DNA of 64,000 nucleotides, from assembly GCA_017590115.1 (NCBI GenBank), contig JAGGNK010012448.1, positions 1,448,703-1,512,702 of the forward strand, written 5' to 3'. Shown piece by piece: positions 37,291 to 64,000 of this stretch. The position numbers were made by a program, and so were the translations under genes. Every line of letters begins with the position of its first letter. The first letter of the stretch is position 1. The DNA comes from Montifringilla adamsi (lineage: Eukaryota; Chordata; Aves; Passeriformes; Passeridae). Under the pieces are notes generated by a model. That model searched no databases. It had not been told where the DNA came from and saw only the letters and a list, made by a program, of their open reading frames with translations.

Positions 37291-39420
37291 ATTTTATGGT
37301 CTGTATCTTCTTTATACATACATGACTTTCAGCTGGAAAATGCAGATGCCAACATGTGCAACTAGCACAGAAAAAGCTCTTCCCTGCCTGTTAACTGTTA
37401 AGGAAAGTGCCATTCTCCAGAGCCAGCCTAGTAATAAACAATTCATCTGGTACTACAAACACAAAGCTCAACCATTTATTTTGTCCCATGTTAACGGTCA
37501 CTGAATGCAATATGGCTATAAAAATGCCAAATTATTTATTTAGTACCACATTTAGTGCAGCACTGAATGTGGTAGTAAATCCTGGGATTTTACTTAGTGA
37601 TAGTTGCCGAAGTTGAATATTACAGAATGCTAAACTATGAGTAAGAGCTGGCTGATGAGAAGCAGATTAGAAAACCTCTGTCAGTGGGAAAAAAAGCAGA
37701 GAACACAGAAGTTAGAGGGAAAAAACCAGAGACGAGACCAGAGTAGACAAAACAAAATATCTCTAAGTCTAAGGAAGACTTTTTTTCCCACACACTGTAG
37801 CGCTAAGCCATTTCCAAAGCAAAGTATGTGTGAAGAGAGCACTTCACTTTGGTGGGCAGCAGGAGAGGAAAGTAGGACAAAATTCTTTATTAATAAAGGT
37901 ACCATGAATCTGTAATGCTGTTACAACTTATTACTGACTTCTGAAAACTAGTTTCATGAAGATGCTAACAGTGAAATAAGACTTTTCAAAGAAATGAGAC
38001 AGTGTAACTAACAGTCCATATTTATTCAGATTTCATAATAATGCTGGAAGTCTTATTGTAGACTCACCAATTTGCTTGTTCTACTTTTGTTTGTTGTTTG
38101 TTTTCTGGCCAACTCTTTGAAAACAATTTTCAAATACAATATCTTTGTATGTGATGGTACTGACGCCACTGTTCAGAACTGTGGACCCTGTGACCACACA
38201 GGATAAAGTGTGCATAATTACACCCTGACAGATAGAATGCTACTGGGTGGAATGAAGTATTCTGTTTTGTTACAGTCTGATTCAAACTAAACCCCCTTAA
38301 TTTGGAGAGGTGGTATGTTTTTTCATTATCTGCTGCACTACAGAAAATACTTAACAAGGATTACAAGAACAAGACTTTTATCTAATTAAATAAGTGGTGC
38401 CTGTAACTTGGAGATGTGACTTCTTTTCCAACATGTTTGTATTTGTAACAAAATTTTAATTAATCTTTTCACAAAAACTAATTAGTCTGTTTCAAGGTAC
38501 CATTAAATTGCCAGATTATTTTTAGAGAGATTAATTTGATTATTCTGTATTATAAATTAAAGTCAAAATCCAAAAGACTGATTACCTGCTATTCTATAAA
38601 TTTGTCTTCCCTTAAATTTTAATTTGTCCACCTATCCTTATTTGACAGATTTAGTTTGATGTTCTTTTTCTTTCAGGACACTTACTTAAAGCTTCGCCCA
38701 CACCCTGCCCTGCCATCCCCCACTGCAGAACTAACTTGTGTTGTTTCTTGTGCTATTGAGTTTGACATACTTAAAAATTAGTTTGTATTACGCTTACTGA
38801 TAAACAGGAGTTCTATTTAAATGAAACCAAAATTGAATTCTAGAAGTGCCTGTTGATGTCATCATAAAAAAAGTCCATAAAAACCAGTTTTTAAGTGTTA
38901 AAGAAACACACACATGTTTCTAACTTGGGTAATGCTGAATACAGTTCTTATTCAACATAACTTCTTTCCCCATTCACCACTTGCGGTATTAGCCTGTCCA
39001 GTATAGAATTAGTCTTTCCAATATAAATTGCACAGAAATTCTTCAATCAGCTGATTTTTTTTTCTTCTATGTTGTTCTTACTCTTAAATTCTTTCTTTCT
39101 ATGTCTCTTGGAGAAAAAAATTGTATTTTCTCATCTCTAGTTCCTTTTACATTTGAAATAACTGAATGTTTGCAAAGACAAAGCTTTTTTTGTAGCTGTT
39201 GCAGTTTGTTTCAGGAAGGATACTCCTCTTATGCTTTCTTTGGAAAATTCAGCAATTGTTTCAATATTATTTTCTCACAATGAGTCACTTCAGAATGTGA
39301 CTGTATGTAAACTGGCAATAGACAGCTTTGTTATTATTTTGATTTCCTGTACAAATATTCAACACTGTTTTGTATCTGTTCTAGTTACTTTGAAATAAGC
39401 TGTAAATTGTGTTGCAACAC

Positions 39421-39465
39421 AATAAAATCTTTCTTTTTCAAAAATATTAATTTAAAAAAAAAAAA
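39421..39465 (+). other. Orphan AATAAA plus A-run
   Basis: AATAAA at 39421-39426 is followed 28 bases later by 12 A residues. It looks like the 3' end of a retroposed transcript or a distal poly(A) site. No gene body is recognised in front of it. Confidence 0.35.
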
Positions 39466-40136
39466 TCAAACCTTCATAACTAAGGCTGAGGTGAGAAAGC
39501 CAGACTAAAGATGAAGAGCAAAAGGCTCTCATTTACTGAACACTGAGTTTAGACAGCATAGATTCAGTGTACCTTTAAATATGCAGTTAAAATTCTGAAA
39601 TGAGAGGAACTTTCCCAATGAAACAAAAAGTTCCATATAACAGAGGCTAGGGAGACAAAGAGGCTTGTTGGAAAGACCAAAGCACACGGTGTACATGTAG
39701 AGCATACATGTAGAGAAGAACTGGAGAAAAGAATTCTGGGATGGTTATGACTAAAGACAACTACAACACTTTAAATATTTTTATGAATCAAACTAACAAA
39801 AATAACTCAGGTTAGGGAAAAAGTTAAGGAAAACACCTGCTGATGGATTGCAATAATGAAAAGGACGATTCTTTTCCCTGGACTTTTGAATGGGTGATTC
39901 TTTGTAAGAACTAGAAGAAAAGCAATCACCAAAAACCAAATTCCACTGAAAGTGAGACAAGATAATTCCATTTATTAGAATTATTGAAGACCTGACAAGG
40001 ATGCTGCTTTCTGGTTGAGACCTAACAAGGGCATGCACTTGAGATTTGCTGTACTAAAGGCAGAGAATCTGCACAGTGAGGCCCCTGTAAAGCATAACTG
40101 GGCATAAAGCCCCCTAAAGTGTAACTGAGTAGACAG

Positions 40137-40169
40137 TAACTGGGTAGATAATTGCTGTCTACCCAGTTA
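40137..40169. repeat. Hairpin, 11-bp perfect arms
   Basis: taactgggtag (40137-40147) pairs with ctacccagtta (40159-40169) across an 11-base loop. Isolated, with no T-tract or gene context that would assign a role. Confidence 0.8.
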
Positions 40170-42384
40170 AGCTTTACCATGAAGCTTTTTAATTTAACCC
40201 CTTTGAGTCTACATCAAAAGCTCTAACCTTTGTTCTGGCAAATCAGGAATGGAAAAAAAAAATAGAATATCTTTTTAATGCCATATCAAAGTAGAAGTCT
40301 ATATTCTTCCCTTTTATATTAAAAATAAATCACAGGTGTTTGTATTATGTTTTGGTTTGAATATTCAGAAATAGAAGGAATGTTATGCATCATTTACAGC
40401 AGAACTTTGGAGACATTGTATGTGAGTTTTACTGTAATTAGACCACCTGAGGCCTCATCTGAAGTCAAGATTGTGTCACTAATATCAGGTAAAACATTAA
40501 ACAGAATTCAGCCTAACTGGTTCAAACCTTTTGCTAAAATTCTTAATTTGATTCAACTTAATGTGAGCCACTACTTTCACTTTGATTCAAAATACTGTTT
40601 GGTCACTGCAAGTCCATTTTCAGTTTGGTTGTTTGTTTGTAGTCAATTTAGATGGCTCTACCTTGGTTACATCAACTAGGAGAGAAAATACTGAATTGAT
40701 GCTGCCTAGTCAAAGCTGGGAATTTGGCTGAACTTCTGCAGTAAACACCAGTAACCGTAGGTGAGCAAAATGAAGCGCATAAAAATTAAGCTGGTCTGTC
40801 TAATAAACATGCTGAAATCTGTTCTTTAATATCAGCAACTAATGAAGAAAAGTTGCACAGGTGGTTTTAGAAAGGGGAAACAAAAGCACAGGTGGAAGAA
40901 AGTGGGAAAGAAGAGGAAAAGCAAGAGGAAAGAAAGAAGAGTTTTTAAAAATCCGTCAGGCTAAGAAGATTAAGAATTCAAAAATATTTGCTGTATCATT
41001 TTCATTTTTTTATAAGCTTTGCTCTCAACTACCTGATGAGAACCCATATGTATGTTGTCCTGGTTTAGGGTATTTTCCATCTGGACCCTTTCAGTTCTGG
41101 CAAATGAGATCCCATATTCCTGTTATCTGCACCAAAATTAACATGAAGATAAAAACATTCTTTGTTAAAGTTCCCTCCTTGCTTAGTTAAGAACTTTCAA
41201 TAACTTCCAAGTTATTTGCTACAAATTTTTAGTATCCTTGCCACTTACAATAAATATACTTCAGAAAGTAACACAAATTCCTCCAACTTGTAAACTTCTG
41301 CTAGCTGTAACCAGGCAGAAGTTGAGCTACTCTGGTACAAAATGTATTCGTGGAATGATACAGTCAGCATGAGCTATATCTATAAACTGTAACAACCTGC
41401 TATGAGGATTATCTCCTTGCTTTTTCATCTAATTTCTGCTTGAAATCACTTCTTGATTGCAGTGCAGTGTGCAGTGCACTGCATCTACTGTGTAATGTTC
41501 CTCACTCTGCCAGTCAACAAGGTAATGTGGCACAGGCACCTGCCCAGGTGCTCTGCTGCAGCAGAAGTCATGCCTTGTAGCATCACAACCAATGGGCAAA
41601 AGGAACATGTGCAACTAAAGAAAGGCTTAATACTTGAATAGGCCTGGAATCATTCTTATCTGCAACAAACAAAAGCTCTAGATCAGGCAAAACCTGGAAT
41701 TCCCTTCAGCCAATCTGTGGTATTCCTATTTTAAGGTGTCTTAGCAGGTCTTCAATTCCTTTAGTAAAAATGTTAAGAGTTTTGGAGCCTACCATGCTGT
41801 ATTACACTTTTTTTTAGTACTGTCTGAACCAATCCACAAAGGGTGTTGAGAGGTTTTCCCAAGAGCAGACCAAACCAGCAAATCATCTTGTGATTCAGAA
41901 TACTGTGGGAAACATCTGTTCTCATCCAAGCAAAAAAGGGCGTTTGATTCTACAGCTCAGCCACATACATGCTTTACACCAAAACAGGAAAAGACATCTT
42001 GAATTTTTCTGAGAATATTTTGGGAGAATGACTTATTTGGTAATGCAATTTTAAGATGTGTTTGAGGTTTTTGTGGTCTGAGATGTGATTTCCTGCTATG
42101 GCATGCTTACCTTAGCACTACCTTTAAAGGAGTAAATGTTTAGTATTTATCACTCTTTAGCTGGGGCCAAGTAACTTAAAAGCAACAGGTACTAAATTAT
42201 TTCATTGATGTAAGTTCACAAACTATGCCAAGTTAGTTTTCTTGCTTCTTCCACCACCAAACCCTGCATCTCTCTACGGGCCATGTAACACCTCATGTCT
42301 TAGGACTGGAGCTCCAGCAAACCACAGCTGCCAGGCCAGCACCTGCACTCCCAGACGCCAGCTGGGGAACTGGTGACCTTCTGC

Positions 42385-42792
42385 ACGGACCTCTGGAGAT
42401 GATCACCCAGGCCCAGCCCTCTGCCAAGGCAGGGTCAGCTAGAGCAGGTGACACAGGAACGTGTCCAGACAGCGTGTGCATGCCTCCAGAGAGGGAGAAT
42501 CCATCCATGACCTTCCTGCACAGCCTGTTCCAGTGCTCTGACATCCTATGTGTGAAGTTCTTCCCCATGCTGAATGAAACCTCCCGTTTTTGAGTTTACG
42601 GCCATTGCTCATCCTGTCTCGGAACCACTGAAAAAAGTCTGGCACCATCCTCTTGGCACCCACCTCTGAGATATTTACATGTATTGATGAATCCCCTCTC
42701 AGGCCACTGGACCCTCTCCAGCAGCTCCTTATCCCACTTGTACTGAGAAGCCCAGAACCAGACACGGCACTCCAAGGTGTCCTCACAAGGTG
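42385..42792 (-). mobile_element. CR1 LINE fragment, antisense, next to the UBQLN1 promoter
   Basis: Blocks 'cagctagagcaggtgacaca', 'ctccagagagggagaatcca', 'cctgttccagtgctctgaca', 'gaagttcttccccatgctga', and 'ggccactggaccctctccag' match antisense CR1 in the right order. It ends about 200 bases before the UBQLN1 start codon. The 3' terminus is missing. Confidence 0.9.
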
Positions 42793-42990
42793 ATGTCCGT
42801 GGAGGCTGCAAACGGCCGAAGGGCAGGGCTGTGGCAGCCCAGGGCTGCTCAGGAGGCGGCGGGAGGTCCCGCTGCAGCCCCGCCGCTCGGCCCGAGCCCA
42901 CTCCCGGCCCCTCGGAGGCGCGCGCCACGCCCGCCGCGCGCACGGGCACCGCCCCTTTTTCTAGTACCTTCCCCGTTGCGCTGCACAGCA

Positions 42991-63651
<20,661 letters not shown>

Positions 63652-64000
63652 GTAAGATGAGATACTAGCTCTTAATAAAGCTTTTCAAGTCAATGAGCAA
63701 TATTTTTAGTAAACTGGTGCCTGTCTTTGATTTGACTAATAGCTAGATTCTGTAATATATTTTCATTAGCTTTAGATACTGAGTTAGATTGTCTGTTGAT
63801 AATATTCTTGCTAATATCTCCATCTCTTTCAAAAGTTAAACCTGACTGTTGTCTGTGACTAGCATAAGCACTAAGATTTGTTCTTGCTTCTTTGCTTAGA
63901 AGGAATAAATGCTCTTACTGCACACTAGCCAGAAAATAGCTGTGACAAGATTTGTTTGAGAAATTAAAAAGAATACTACTTTTCACACTATATTTAAAGT
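63652..64000 (+). other. UBQLN1 intron 8, start
   Basis: Begins gtaaga and is AT-rich to the window edge. The remaining UBQLN1 exons, including the UBA domain, are downstream. Confidence 0.8.

Larger units (their letters stand above)
36131..42384. other. Intergenic region between KIF27 and UBQLN1
   Basis: 6.2 kb, AT-rich. Recognised: a sense CR1 3' fragment (37122-37290), an AATAAA with an A-run at 39421-39465, and an 11-bp-arm hairpin (40137-40169). No coding exon is recognised on either strand; in particular I see nothing like GKAP1, which lies here in mammals. Confidence 0.7.

Noticed and set aside
40861..41190. Lys/Arg-rich frame considered as a GKAP1 N-terminal remnant
   Set aside because: Only the basic composition is similar. 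There is no match to conserved GKAP1 segments and no splice-phase support.

Overview
The window is vertebrate nuclear DNA, almost certainly from a bird and probably a songbird. This rests on fragments of CR1 LINEs on both strands and on copies of LTR families abundant in passerine genomes. It holds three protein genes, all on the + strand and split by GT-AG introns. The gene order matches the QNG1-KIF27-(GKAP1)-UBQLN1 block of human chromosome 9q21. The equivalent region in chicken is Z-linked, so Z linkage is plausible, but the sequence does not prove it.

Layout. (1) 1-6236: the last three coding exons of QNG1 (C9orf64), a queuosine-5'-phosphate N-glycosylase; its 5' part lies upstream of the window. 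(2) 6237-9331: a short intergenic stretch with a QNG1 poly(A) signal, a CR1 fragment, a GC-rich island broken by a 402-base assembly gap, and the probable KIF27 5' leader. (3) 9332-34873: KIF27, a kinesin of the KIF7/Costal-2 group, with 16 coding exons that join without phase conflict into about 1233 codons. Its introns hold a decayed endogenous retrovirus (about 13.9-18.4 kb) and a 1.6 kb solo LTR (32.07-33.65 kb). (4) 34874-42990: KIF27 3'UTR and intergenic DNA. I see no GKAP1 exons here, although mammals carry GKAP1 in this interval. (5) 42991 to the end: UBQLN1 (ubiquilin-1), with a CpG-island first exon, an 11.4 kb first intron full of CR1 and LTR pieces, and exons 2-8. The STI1-containing C-terminal part and the UBA domain lie beyond the window.

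The three genes act separately: tRNA-modification nucleobase salvage, motile cilium and Hedgehog-related kinesin function, and ubiquitin-proteasome shuttling. Nothing suggests a shared pathway; they are neighbours by conserved synteny. I found no credible undescribed system. The points most worth checking are the short KIF27 C-terminus, the missing GKAP1, long inverted repeats in UBQLN1 intron DNA, and an apparently false duplication around a small assembly gap.
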